From Kistimonas asteriae (GTDB lineage Bacteria > Pseudomonadota > Gammaproteobacteria > Pseudomonadales > Endozoicomonadaceae): a DNA stretch of 64,000 nucleotides. The notes beneath the pieces are model-generated. The model searched no databases and was not told where the DNA came from. It saw nothing but the letters and a program-made list of their open reading frames with translations. Both the position numbers and the translations under genes were made by a program. The DNA lies in the NCBI RefSeq assembly GCF_018263925.1, contig NZ_JAEVHF010000002.1, positions 124,001-188,000 on the forward strand. The letters are read 5' to 3'. Shown here in pieces: positions 26,368-35,418 of this stretch; position 1 is the first letter of the stretch, and each line of letters starts with the position of its first letter.

Positions 26368-27561
26368 ATGCAAATAACTGACAAGGAAAAAGAAAATCGC
26401 ATCCTTCCTTTCTTTCGCCTGGCCTTTCGTCCGTTCTTTTTTGGCGGGGCATTGTTTTCTATCGTTGCGTTGTCGGCCTGGGGCAGCTTTTTGCTGGGAG
26501 GCTGGCCGATGGCTTTCTATACCAACCCTTTCTGGTGGCACACCCATGAAATGCTGTTTGGTTTTGGCGGTGCCATTATTGTGGGTTTCCTGCTGACTGC
26601 CGTACAAACGTGGACAGGCATCCCCGGCGTGCGGGGCTGGCAACTGGCTTGCTTATTTTTACTCTGGTTGACTGCGCGCCTGGGAATGCTGCTGATTCGG
26701 GAACCAACCATTTGGCTGACAATAGTGGATGTCATATGGTTACCACTGTCAGCCGTGATGCTGGCTCGACCTGTCATAAAGGCAAAAGGATGGCGCAACC
26801 TGCTCTTTGTACCACTGTTGTTATTGATGACGGCTATCAATGGTCAGATGCACTATGCAGCGTTTCAGGCTGACCATTCCCTTGCCATACAGGCTGCAGG
26901 CAGTGGTCTGCTGTTGATCACTGTCTTGATGCTGGTGCTGGGTGGACGAGTGATTCCGTTCTTTACGTCGGTTCGTCTCGGCTTCCCTCAACCGGAGCGG
27001 TTACGCTGGTTGGAGCTGGCGGCACTGGTTCCAACCGGGTTGGTGGTGCTGGCCAAAGTGAGCCTGGTACCTGTTAATACAGGATGGGTTGTGGCACTGC
27101 TTTTGATTGCCAGTGCAGCCAATGCATGGCGTGTTTTGCGCTGGAAACCCTGGCTTACGTTGCGGGAGCCATTACTGTGGTCATTGCATCTGTCCTACGC
27201 CTGTATCGTATTGGGATTGTTGCTTCTTGCGCTGACGCCACTCACTGGCTGGGACGATGCGATTGCACTTCACATACTGGCGATAGGCGGTATGGGGGGA
27301 TTGATTCTGGCCATGATCTGCCGGGTGACCTTGGGTCATACAGGCCGCCCTCTGCAATTACCGGACAGGGGCGTGGGTTTTGCACTGGGTTTACCGGTTT
27401 TCTCAGCACTAGTGCGAAGTGTATTGCCTGAACTGGTCCCTGACCTGCGGATCGGTTTTTATTTCATATCCATTCTTTTGTGGATTCTTGCTTATGGCAC
27501 GTTCCTCATTTTCTACGGCGATATGCTGTTGCAGAAACGGGTTGATGGAAAACCGGGTTAA
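26368..27561 (+). CDS. nnrS: NnrS family heme-copper membrane protein
   Basis: This 397-residue protein has about twelve TM helices. The family opening LAFRPFFFGGALF and the WWHTHEMLFGFGGAIIVGFLLTAVQTWTG block give the conserved histidines. NnrS proteins bind heme and copper, are NO-regulated, and protect against nitrosative stress. ATG 26368 follows AAGGA by eight bases. It is the third gene of the operon controlled by the sigma54 promoter at 25674-25688. Confidence 0.93.
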   Translation: MQITDKEKENRILPFFRLAFRPFFFGGALFSIVALSAWGSFLLGGWPMAFYTNPFWWHTHEMLFGFGGAIIVGFLLTAVQTWTGIPGVRGWQLACLFLLWLTARLGMLLIREPTIWLTIVDVIWLPLSAVMLARPVIKAKGWRNLLFVPLLLLMTAINGQMHYAAFQADHSLAIQAAGSGLLLITVLMLVLGGRVIPFFTSVRLGFPQPERLRWLELAALVPTGLVVLAKVSLVPVNTGWVVALLLIASAANAWRVLRWKPWLTLREPLLWSLHLSYACIVLGLLLLALTPLTGWDDAIALHILAIGGMGGLILAMICRVTLGHTGRPLQLPDRGVGFALGLPVFSALVRSVLPELVPDLRIGFYFISILLWILAYGTFLIFYGDMLLQKRVDGKPG

Positions 27562-27625
27562 GTAGGAATGTGCACAGCGGTAATCGGACATTGCAGGGAT
27601 GAATGCGAGTAATGATAACGGGGAG

Positions 27626-27657
27626 AGACAACCTGTGATTAATTGCACAGGTTGTCT
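27626..27657. terminator. Long inverted repeat between convergent nnrS and btuB
   Basis: AGACAACCTGTG pairs perfectly with CACAGGTTGTCT across an eight-base loop. A second hairpin lies at 27701-27717 (TCATGC/GCATGA). No U-tract follows, but the position between convergent genes fits a bidirectional stop signal. Confidence 0.55.
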
Positions 27658-27727
27658 GCGTTGAGTCTCCAGCGCGTTCCGACATCCTTGTCGCTTAGGA
27701 TCATGCTTCCTGCATGAAGGGCGCTGT

Positions 27728-29587
27728 TTAGATTTCAGGTGTCCAGGTCATGGAGACGAAGACGCCGCGGGGTTCGCCTTCATAGCTCTTGGTTGTCTGA
27801 TATTCCTTATCCATCAGGTTGACCAGTTTCAATTCACCTTTTACTGCCGGCGTGAAGCGGTAGCTGGTACGCAGATCAACGGTAGCAAAACCACTTAAAC
27901 GATCGTGGTTTTCGACATCATCATAGCTCTTCCCCTGGGCCCGGAGCGTACCGCCGAAAGAGAACCGGCCGAATGTACGATCTGCATCCAGGCTGAACAA
28001 TTGACGGGCACGACGCTGCAGAACCTTATCTTTTACCTTTGGATCATCTGACAGGTTTTTGGGGTCAAGATAGGTGGCCGATGCCGTAATATCCCACGCC
28101 GCTAACTGAGTCGTTAAGCTGGCTTCGATACCACGAATGCGCGCTTTTTCGACATTCTCCATGTATCCCGTCATGGGGCCGGTTGAGAACCAGATCAGCA
28201 TGTCATCCATATCATTCTGGAATGCAGTAACACTCCAGTGGCTGGTGTCGTTGATTATGCCTCGCAGCTCAATCTCGGCATTCTTGGATTTTTCTGGTTT
28301 CAGATCAGGGTTCTCACTGCCCGGATAATACAGATCCATCATGGAGGGGGCCCGGAAAGCGGTGCCATAAGAAGAGATCAGACGGTAATCATCCGATAAA
28401 TTGACTCCCCAGCTAATATTGCCGGTTGTCTTGTAGCCGAAGGCCTCATTCTTGTCTCGACGCAGACCTACCTGCAGATCGCTGTTTTCAAATGAAGACT
28501 GGTTTTGAACGAAAACGGCCTTGTTGTAGCGGGAATTCACAGAGTAGCTTGTCGGCTTGGTATCGATACGGTCATTGGTGTAGTCAATGCCTGTCGTCAG
28601 GAGCTGGTTGTCTGCCCAGGCAACATCATTCAGCCAGCTGGCCGTATTTCGCATGGACTTGATGGAACCATTTTTAGTATGTGTACCATTCGGCATTTTC
28701 TGGAAGTTTTCACCCAGTTCATTGCTGTAACCGGTATTGATACGCGTAGTCCAGCTATCTGTAACTGGGAGGTTCAGGAAGGCATTTACAGTAGAAAAAC
28801 GGAACTCGTCATAGGGGCGGACGTCCGTATTCCAAGTGTTGTCGTACTCATTCTTTCCTTCGGAGTGCAGCAGGTTAAAACCGGCTTCAATCTGGTTGTC
28901 GAATGTGTGGGAAACGCTGGCTGTGAAGGATTTGTTTCTGTATGCGTCGTCATCACCAGCATAACCGGTTTTGATGGCAGTATTGTCGTAGCCATTGGTT
29001 TCGAACAGCTTACCGCCGATATTGAAGCGGGTTCCTTCAACATTACCGCCATAATTGACGCCGTATTCGCTGGTGCCGCGGCTTCCTGCGCCAACCTTGA
29101 GTGATAGACGTGGGTCTGCATGCCCTTTACGGGTAAAAATCTGGATGACACCACCCACCGCATCCGCGCCATACAGGCTGGAACGTGGGCCACGAACCAC
29201 TTCGATCCGTTCGATCATATCGGGGTTAATGTGTTGCAGTGATGCGCTGCCGCTGGTAGCGGAGTCAATGCGGTGGCCATCAAGCAGTACCAGCGTCTGG
29301 GCGGTTTTTGTGCCGCGCAGATAAATGCTGGTGGTACTGCCGGCACCGCCGGTGGTGGCAACCTGCATACCGGGTACACGCTTGAGCAGCTCGGGTACGC
29401 TGGACGCCTGGCTCTGTTCAATGTCCTTGCGGCTGATCACCGTGACCGGTGCCAGCGTTTCATCAATGGTCTGGGCCGTACGCGAAGCGGTGACCACTAC
29501 GTTATCCATTTCATAGACATCTTCGGCGTGCACATTGGCAGCCATGATGGCAAGCGGCAACAGCGCCAGAGCAGAAGGCTTGGTCAT
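27728..29587 (-). CDS. btuB: TonB-dependent vitamin B12 receptor BtuB
   Basis: This outer-membrane receptor of about 619 residues has a signal peptide ending NVHA and a TonB box DNVVVTASR near the mature N-terminus. The plug domain motifs are LLKRVPGMQV, IYLRGTKTAQTLVLLDG and IERIEVVRGPRSSLYGADAVGGVI. A beta-barrel ending in an FVSMTWTPEI-type C-terminus follows. Size and sequence fit BtuB (614 in E. coli). The start at 29587 is chosen from the ribosome site AAGG and the signal peptide; an upstream GTG/ATG-like extension is unlikely. It follows btuF by 59 bases, behind the cobalamin riboswitch. Confidence 0.92.
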   Translation of the reverse strand: MTKPSALALLPLAIMAANVHAEDVYEMDNVVVTASRTAQTIDETLAPVTVISRKDIEQSQASSVPELLKRVPGMQVATTGGAGSTTSIYLRGTKTAQTLVLLDGHRIDSATSGSASLQHINPDMIERIEVVRGPRSSLYGADAVGGVIQIFTRKGHADPRLSLKVGAGSRGTSEYGVNYGGNVEGTRFNIGGKLFETNGYDNTAIKTGYAGDDDAYRNKSFTASVSHTFDNQIEAGFNLLHSEGKNEYDNTWNTDVRPYDEFRFSTVNAFLNLPVTDSWTTRINTGYSNELGENFQKMPNGTHTKNGSIKSMRNTASWLNDVAWADNQLLTTGIDYTNDRIDTKPTSYSVNSRYNKAVFVQNQSSFENSDLQVGLRRDKNEAFGYKTTGNISWGVNLSDDYRLISSYGTAFRAPSMMDLYYPGSENPDLKPEKSKNAEIELRGIINDTSHWSVTAFQNDMDDMLIWFSTGPMTGYMENVEKARIRGIEASLTTQLAAWDITASATYLDPKNLSDDPKVKDKVLQRRARQLFSLDADRTFGRFSFGGTLRAQGKSYDDVENHDRLSGFATVDLRTSYRFTPAVKGELKLVNLMDKEYQTTKSYEGEPRGVFVSMTWTPEI

Positions 29588-29646
29588 TCTCTTATACCTT
29601 GTGAAGTCGGATTGTGTTCGTGTCAAAACGGTTGTAATGCCGCCGG

Positions 29647-30558
29647 TTATTCAGTGTGTCCGGCGATCAGTTGCTTTGGGGGCTGGTGACTGTCCCGTAT
29701 CGCCTGCAGTTGCTCGCAGAGCATCTCGGCGCCGTCGAGCATCCGGGGTGTCGGCAATGAGATCAGTTTGTCCGGCAGGGTGATCAGCTGTTGCTCACGT
29801 ACGGCCTCCAGCACCGTCAATTTCTGCCAGCGCTGGTGGATGTCCTGGTCATTGCCGACACGGTCGGTACTGACGATAACGTCCGGGTTGCGGGCCAGCA
29901 GTGATTCGATGCCGACAGCGGGTACATTGACCTTCTGGTCAGCAAAGACATTATTGCCGCCACACAGGGCGATGGCCTGGCTGGTGAGGTGCCGTCCACC
30001 GACAGTGCGCAGGGGCGCATGCCAGATCTCGAAGAAAACACTGACCGGTGTCCGGTCTGCGTAGCGGTCATGCAGGGCTTCGTAGCGGGTCAGGAACGCA
30101 TCCGCATTGCGCTTGGCGACCGTTTCCGTCCCGGCCAGTCGGCCCAGGGTGCGGATGGACGTTGCCACATCGGGAATGGTGGCCTGACCGAGATGGAATA
30201 CCCGGATACCCAGGGATTCAATCTTCTCGCTCAGTTGTGGTGCGGTCACACCGGCCCAGACCACCACCAGGTCAGGCTGAAGTGCCAGCAGGGCTTCTAC
30301 GCTGATATTGGGAAAACCACCGATGGTAGTGATCTCGTTGGCGGCGGCCGGGTAGGTGCTGTAACTGTCGACACCGGCAATATGGGTACCGGCACCGGCG
30401 GCAAACAGCAGTTCGGTGATATTGGGCGCAAGGCTGACAATGCGGCGGGCCGGCTTATCCAGGCAGACGGACTGACCGGTGGCGTCTTGCTCACAGACAG
30501 CCGCACCCCAGGCAGGGATGGCCAGTAGCATCAGAATAGACAGCAGGATTCGCTTCAT
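29647..30558 (-). CDS. btuF: Periplasmic cobalamin-binding protein BtuF
   Basis: This protein of about 303 residues has a signal peptide ending PAWGAA and a class III periplasmic binding fold. Visible are RRIVSLAPNITELLFAAGAG, the IGGFPNISVEALLALQPDLVVV block and FFEIWHAPLRTVGG. These match BtuF, which captures B12 after BtuB passage and hands it to BtuCD (not in this window). ATG 30558 follows GGGAG at good spacing. It is the first gene downstream of the cobalamin riboswitch and upstream of btuB. Confidence 0.92.
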   Translation of the reverse strand: MKRILLSILMLLAIPAWGAAVCEQDATGQSVCLDKPARRIVSLAPNITELLFAAGAGTHIAGVDSYSTYPAAANEITTIGGFPNISVEALLALQPDLVVVWAGVTAPQLSEKIESLGIRVFHLGQATIPDVATSIRTLGRLAGTETVAKRNADAFLTRYEALHDRYADRTPVSVFFEIWHAPLRTVGGRHLTSQAIALCGGNNVFADQKVNVPAVGIESLLARNPDVIVSTDRVGNDQDIHQRWQKLTVLEAVREQQLITLPDKLISLPTPRMLDGAEMLCEQLQAIRDSHQPPKQLIAGHTE

Positions 30559-31163
30559 GTCGCCAACTCCCGGTGTCACCGTTGGGTGCACCACAGCTTC
30601 TATAAGGCGGGAGTCGTTTGGTCAGGCGTGGGGCAGCCGCGATCGGTGGTCGCATGACTGTCCCGCCTGCAAGGCAGGAAATCAGAGAATGATTTCAACA
30701 ACCAGGTAAACCCGCCCGGTATCACACAGACTGAACTGACGTTCGGTCTGTTCCGTTGGTTTTGCTGGGCAGGTTTCCTGGCTCCAGGGTCGTTGCCTTC
30801 ACTCGCCTTCCCGGACCTTGAGTCCAGTGGCACAGAATGAGTGTTGGCTCGCCTGTTACAGTTGCGGGTACAGCCGGGGTGTTTCACCCCGTTCCCTCCG
30901 ATGCGCTGAGTCTGCTTGAGCATGCTCGCGCGCCGGGCCGAAAGTTACACGAAATTTCCGTCTCTTTACGGCACCATTGCAAAGTGAGGGCATCATAAGA
31001 TAAATCGGGGGAAGAATCATGACCTGTGTCATAAATGACCTACCTCAAGGCAGAGGTAAGCCTATAGAGTATTGATGCGCATCAGCTGTACCTTCAACGG
31101 CATAAGGGAACAAAATAAGGTCATTAATTTGATTAGGCAGAGCCAGGGGGCTGTTGTTTCTGA
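30559..31163. promoter_or_regulatory. btuF leader and intergenic region
   Basis: A 605-base gap holding the cobalamin riboswitch (30762-30912, minus strand). About 200 bases of leader follow, with a hairpin ACAGAC/GTCTGT just downstream of the aptamer that could be the expression platform. The part above 30913 must contain the promoter. I see no gene in 30920-31163. Confidence 0.6.
30762..30912 (-). ncRNA. Cobalamin (AdoCbl) riboswitch
   Basis: On the minus strand the class I cobalamin aptamer consensus is present in order: GGGAA-CGG-GGTGAAA-CACCCCGGC, then CCCGCAACTGTAA, GCCACTGG, GGGAAGGCGA and the B12 box GGAGCCAGGAAACCTGCC. It precedes btuF-btuB and should lower their expression when B12 is plentiful. 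Confidence 0.95.
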
Positions 31164-32564
31164 TTAATCAGAATCTATAGCCCTACTAGACTGATCTTTG
31201 TTTAATTGCCTAGAGTGCGCATAAAGATACTCTAAACCTTCTAATAATGTGTCCAGCTGAACCAATGATATCCACATAGGTGCTGTATGTGTTCGTGAAT
31301 TTTTACTTGGATAATTACCAGGTTTAGTGTCTTTGCTGAGTTCGGGTACTTGGCCCATGCTTACGTCCATGCCCTGATAAAATTTATGCAACTCTTTGTA
31401 GATGTCAACGCAGTCTTTGATGCTGGAATCAAGCTTTCGATCGTCATATAATGCTTCTTTCTTCTTGTGAAGATATTCTTCAATTGCATCGAGATCGACT
31501 AAAGCTGTTTTTGCCGCTTTGAGTGATCCGTGGATTTCTTTAAGAGGAATCGGTACGAATAGGTCGTATTCTGACATTGCCCGTATTTTTTTTAACGAAC
31601 TTTCCATTGAAGCAAACGTACTTAAAACTTGCTGTTCTTCAGACTCATCATCACTTGATTCCTCCGACTTCTCCACGTCAAAAGACGGTTTTTCTGTTTT
31701 TGAATCAGGAGTCATGTGTTTCCATTTTAATGTAGTGTCTTTAGTATGATAGCTGACTGAATCAAACCACTCTATAAGAACCCATTTCTGAGTTTTAGTT
31801 AACATTGGGAGCAGCTCTCTAAAGTTTTCTTTACTGTCTATAGCTAGTGATGCAAGTAATCTAAAACATTCAGGTTCTCTTAGTTTGAATTCTAAAAGGG
31901 ATTTGTTTCTCGCTCTGTGGATGAATTGATAGTAAGTGTTGTAAATTGAAACTAACGTTTTATTGCCTGATTTTGTGTTTGCCATAAAAGCGGGTGGAGT
32001 GTAAGAGATATTGCTTTTTTCTTTTTTGATTTCAGGGATGTATTTCCAGATCTCTTTCCAGTCAATACCAAATACTTGCTCAAATAGCTTGTCGAGAAAT
32101 TGCATGGCTGCTTGCTCTGGTTTGGTTGTGCCTGTAAAGTGTTTTGAATCAAGCGAATCAGCGATCTCGGTGAACCGGGTGCAAGTTTTATGTTCTCCTG
32201 TTAGAAAATTGTACCTTTCTTCCTCGTTAAACATAATATCTACTAACTCATTGAATAGCCTTAACATCGGTTCGGTAAGTTTGCTCGAAAAGTCTTTATC
32301 ACTGAGCAGCTTTCTCACCGCTTGCTCGTGAATGTCCGGTGTTTTGGTTAATCGTTCTTCTGGTTTGGTGAGTCGACGTGTTTTTCTTACTCCATGATGC
32401 TCGGAACCCTCTGAGTGGTGCCTTTTTCTTTGCTGTTGTTCTGTTGACAGCTGGTGGCTGGGTTGGACGACCTGAATGCCGCTTGTCGATGCTGACGGAG
32501 CTGGACTGCTGATACCGCTGCCAGAGCCTGTGGAGTGAGAGGGTGATACTCGAGTGCCTTCCAT
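31164..32564 (-). CDS. Hypothetical effector-like protein with bipartite NLS-like motif
   Basis: This protein of about 466 residues is of no family I know. The first 45 residues are rich in Ser, Gly, Pro and Thr, as in many type III effectors, and there is no signal peptide. RKR (46-48) and RKTRR (60-64) are separated by eleven residues, a good match to a eukaryotic bipartite nuclear localisation signal. The rest is mostly helical, with an acidic run EKSEESSDDESEE in the second half. ATG 32564 is supported by AGGAA eight bases upstream. Base composition is AT-rich. It is divergent from another orphan gene at 32901. Host targeting is inference. Confidence 0.6.
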   Translation of the reverse strand: MEGTRVSPSHSTGSGSGISSPAPSASTSGIQVVQPSHQLSTEQQQRKRHHSEGSEHHGVRKTRRLTKPEERLTKTPDIHEQAVRKLLSDKDFSSKLTEPMLRLFNELVDIMFNEEERYNFLTGEHKTCTRFTEIADSLDSKHFTGTTKPEQAAMQFLDKLFEQVFGIDWKEIWKYIPEIKKEKSNISYTPPAFMANTKSGNKTLVSIYNTYYQFIHRARNKSLLEFKLREPECFRLLASLAIDSKENFRELLPMLTKTQKWVLIEWFDSVSYHTKDTTLKWKHMTPDSKTEKPSFDVEKSEESSDDESEEQQVLSTFASMESSLKKIRAMSEYDLFVPIPLKEIHGSLKAAKTALVDLDAIEEYLHKKKEALYDDRKLDSSIKDCVDIYKELHKFYQGMDVSMGQVPELSKDTKPGNYPSKNSRTHTAPMWISLVQLDTLLEGLEYLYAHSRQLNKDQSSRAIDSD

Positions 32565-32900
32565 GACTAATGTTCCTGTTGAGTAAACAATATTAATGTA
32601 CAGTGCATTGGACAACGAAAGGACGGACGCTTAGCTAACAAAAGGGTCAGTATTACTGTTTAAAGCGGGCCAGTAATCTGAGAGCCCCATGCAATAACAT
32701 AATGTCAGGTCATTTTGCTTAATATAATGCTTTATCGTTTTATGAATGAGGGGCTGTATTTCATAGGAATATCCATTGTTTAGCAATGTAGACAACATAT
32801 CGGTTATAAGATTTCACATGAAATTAATTCATTATTGTTTTTGCCTATATCAGCGATACCGAGAGATATAATTTTTTAATTTAGTGTTTTAGGAGGCTTT
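32565..32900. promoter_or_regulatory. AT-rich divergent region between two effector-like genes
   Basis: A 336-base AT-rich region. The element ATAAGATTTCACATGAAATTAAT at 32806-32828 recurs in variant form upstream of the RING-protein gene (43557-43577), suggesting a shared promoter or operator. AGGAGG precedes the 32901 ATG. No gene is seen. Confidence 0.45.
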
Positions 32901-33671
32901 ATGGCTACATCAGTAAAAAGTTCAGGATCGCCTGCGTTTTTTGATCGATCAAGCTCTATAGAGAAAAGGTCAGTGGGCACTCAGGCAAATCTTCCTGCTA
33001 GATATCACCGATTGAATGTGGAGATAGTGCAGGATGAAAACGTGAGAAGTATGGAGCATATAACAGTTGCGACACAGGTCGATGAAATAGATGAAAGTCT
33101 TGATAGGAAAGTGGAAAAGATTGTGGATGAAAGACTGCGGCATCATTTTGGAGGAAAGTTTGATGATTTAGAGGTAGGGCGGAAGGAATTGTTTGACGAT
33201 GAAAAAAAAGAAGAAGCCGTTTCTATGGAATCTGAGAAATCTGATGATTCTACTCAGGCAAAGATAAGTCCTGAATATTGGGATTGGGATAAGTTTGATG
33301 AGGTGCAAGGTGAGAAGATATGTAATCTACACCCTAGGATTTACCGTTTGCTTGATCAAACAATTAAGAAGCCGGATATCGAAGCTTTAGTAAAGCATGC
33401 ACTTATAACTGCACATACATCGACGTTTGAAGGTGGTAACCCTTTTGATGAAAGTTTTTTGAAAAGAAAAAATATTTCTTTTGCGCATGTTATCCAGGTT
33501 TGGTCTGTAAATATGGAATATCCTAAACTATCCCTATTTATAAAAGCATTAATTTTGCTTGGGCGAATTAATAAAGATCAAGTTCAGGAAGTTTACGACA
33601 TGGTAGTAGGGCGTGTTCACGACGATACACTGGCTGCATCTGAAACAACAAGCGGCAATGTTGTTTTCTGA
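32901..33671 (+). CDS. Hypothetical effector-like protein
   Basis: This 256-residue protein has no recognised family. The first 35 residues are Ser-rich with no signal peptide; the middle (about 70-125) is charged and coiled-coil-like. The C-terminal 110 residues look like a compact all-helical domain (RIYRLLDQTIKKPDIEALVKHAL ... FAHVIQVW ... LSLFIKALILLGRINKDQ). By eye this pattern recalls death-fold or other helical bundle domains, but that is a weak guess. A strong AGGAGG supports the start. It is AT-rich and lies between another effector-like gene and the eut operon. Confidence 0.6.
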   Translation: MATSVKSSGSPAFFDRSSSIEKRSVGTQANLPARYHRLNVEIVQDENVRSMEHITVATQVDEIDESLDRKVEKIVDERLRHHFGGKFDDLEVGRKELFDDEKKEEAVSMESEKSDDSTQAKISPEYWDWDKFDEVQGEKICNLHPRIYRLLDQTIKKPDIEALVKHALITAHTSTFEGGNPFDESFLKRKNISFAHVIQVWSVNMEYPKLSLFIKALILLGRINKDQVQEVYDMVVGRVHDDTLAASETTSGNVVF

Positions 33672-34040
33672 GTTAGTAATAAATAGGGGGAGTCTTGTCA
33701 TTCTAAGGGGCGGGGAGCACGTTCTGGCTCCAGGTATCACTGCTTCCCCATCCACAAGAATTTCTACAGGTGAAATCCTTTAGCCAGGTATTTAGCGCAA
33801 AAAGCATTGGAGCTTGTGCAAACATTGAGTCTGACTCCCTGTGACTGAGATCAATGAAATGACAGCACTGGTTTTGATGAAAAACAATGGTATTCCGACG
33901 CTTTGACACAACCACCAAACCATTGACCTAGCTCAATCGCCAAGCCGGGGTCGCTGCTGATGCACATCAACAATCCGGTTGACGCATTTGAGTACTCTTC
34001 GCAGCGTTAAATTTCCTTTACCCCAGGCAAAGGCTCACAA
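33672..34040 (+). promoter_or_regulatory. eut operon control region with FNR/CRP-type dyads
   Basis: This 369-base region upstream of eutB holds three dyads: TGTGA-N6-TCAAT (33840-33855, CRP-like), TTGAC-CTAG-CTCAA (33933-33946) and CTGAT-GCAC-ATCAA (33957-33970, one mismatch from the FNR/Anr box). The second recurs almost unchanged before the PduS-like gene (47312-47325). No riboswitch or attenuator is recognised, and a clear -35/-10 cannot be chosen. Confidence 0.55.
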
Positions 34041-35405
34041 ATGCTTCTCAAGACCAAGCTGTTTGGAAAGGTTTATGCCTTTTCCAGCATCAAGGAAGTG
34101 CTCGCCAAGGCCAACGAGAAACGCTCTGGCGACATTCTGGCAGGCTTAGCTGCCGAATCCATTACCGAGATGGTCGCGGCCAAGGACGTATTGTCCCGCA
34201 TGCTGCTGTCCGATCTGCGCAACAACCCGGTTGTGCCCTACGAGAGTGACGAAGTCACCCGTATCATTCAGGATGACGTTAACGAACGCATCTATGACGA
34301 GATCAAGAACTGGACTGTAGCCGAGCTGCGCGAGTGGCTGCTGCAGTACAGCACCCGTAGTGACGACATCCGTCGTGTCAGCCGCGGCCTGACCTCCGAG
34401 ATGATCGCCGCGGTCGCCAAACTGATGACCAATGCGGACCTGATCTACGTTGCCAACAAGATTGAAGTGCTGGCGACCTGTAACACGACGATCGGTCGCA
34501 GGGGTACCCTGGCCGCGCGTCTGCAGCCCAACCACACGACTGACGACGTTGAAGGTATCCGTATCTCCACGTTGGAAGGTCTGTCCTACGGTATCGGTGA
34601 CGCGGTTATCGGTCTGAACCCCGTAGATGACAGCACAGACAGCATTTACCGCTGCCTGCACCAGTTCGAGGAAATCAAACAGCGCTTTGAAATCCCGACC
34701 CAGAACTGCGTACTGGCACACGTTCTGTCTCAGATGGAAGCGGTTGAGCGCGGCGCACCGGCCGACATGATCTTCCAGTCCATCGCCGGTTCCCAGAAGG
34801 GTAACGAAGCGTTCGGTTTCAACGCCGGTCACCTGGCGGAAGCCCGTGACATGATGCTCAAGCAGGGCACCTGTACTGGCCCGAACGTCCTGTACTTCGA
34901 AACCGGTCAAGGTTCCGAGCTGTCTTCTGATGCGCACCACGGTGCTGACCAGGTGACCATGGAAGCTCGTTGCTACGGTTTCGCCCGTCACTACAACCCG
35001 TTCCTGGTGAACACGGTTGTTGGTTTCATCGGTCCTGAGTACCTGTACGACGGTAAGCAGGTGATTCGTGCGGGTCTGGAAGACCACTTCATGGGCAAGC
35101 TGCACGGCCTGCCAATGGGTGTTGACGTTTGTTACACCAACCACATGAAGACTGACCAGAACGACAACGAAGCGTTGATGACCCTGCTGACTGCCGCGGG
35201 CTGTACCTACTTCATGGGTATCCCGGCCGGCGACGACATCATGCTGATGTACCAGACCAGCGGTTACCACGACGTGGCCACTATGCGCGACATCTTCGAC
35301 AAGCGTCCGATTCCGGAATTTGAAGCCTGGTGTGAACGCATGGGCATCATGGAAGACGGCCGTCTGACAGAGCGTGCCGGCGACGCTTCTATTTTTCTGA
35401 AGTAA
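34041..35405 (+). CDS. eutB: Ethanolamine ammonia-lyase large subunit EutB
   Basis: This 454-residue catalytic subunit (453 in E. coli) of the adenosylcobalamin-dependent lyase splits ethanolamine into acetaldehyde and ammonia. Family blocks visible: GDILAGLAAESITEMVAAK, the LATCNTTIGRRGTLAARLQPNHTTDD segment, LYFETGQGSELSSDAHHGADQ and MGVDVCYTNHMKTDQNDNE. It is the first gene of the operon, followed after 13 bases by eutC. The codons are GC-rich and regular, as in highly expressed genes. The lyase acts inside the microcompartment. Confidence 0.98.
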   Translation: MLLKTKLFGKVYAFSSIKEVLAKANEKRSGDILAGLAAESITEMVAAKDVLSRMLLSDLRNNPVVPYESDEVTRIIQDDVNERIYDEIKNWTVAELREWLLQYSTRSDDIRRVSRGLTSEMIAAVAKLMTNADLIYVANKIEVLATCNTTIGRRGTLAARLQPNHTTDDVEGIRISTLEGLSYGIGDAVIGLNPVDDSTDSIYRCLHQFEEIKQRFEIPTQNCVLAHVLSQMEAVERGAPADMIFQSIAGSQKGNEAFGFNAGHLAEARDMMLKQGTCTGPNVLYFETGQGSELSSDAHHGADQVTMEARCYGFARHYNPFLVNTVVGFIGPEYLYDGKQVIRAGLEDHFMGKLHGLPMGVDVCYTNHMKTDQNDNEALMTLLTAAGCTYFMGIPAGDDIMLMYQTSGYHDVATMRDIFDKRPIPEFEAWCERMGIMEDGRLTERAGDASIFLK

Positions 35406-35418
35406 CGGGTGGCTATCG

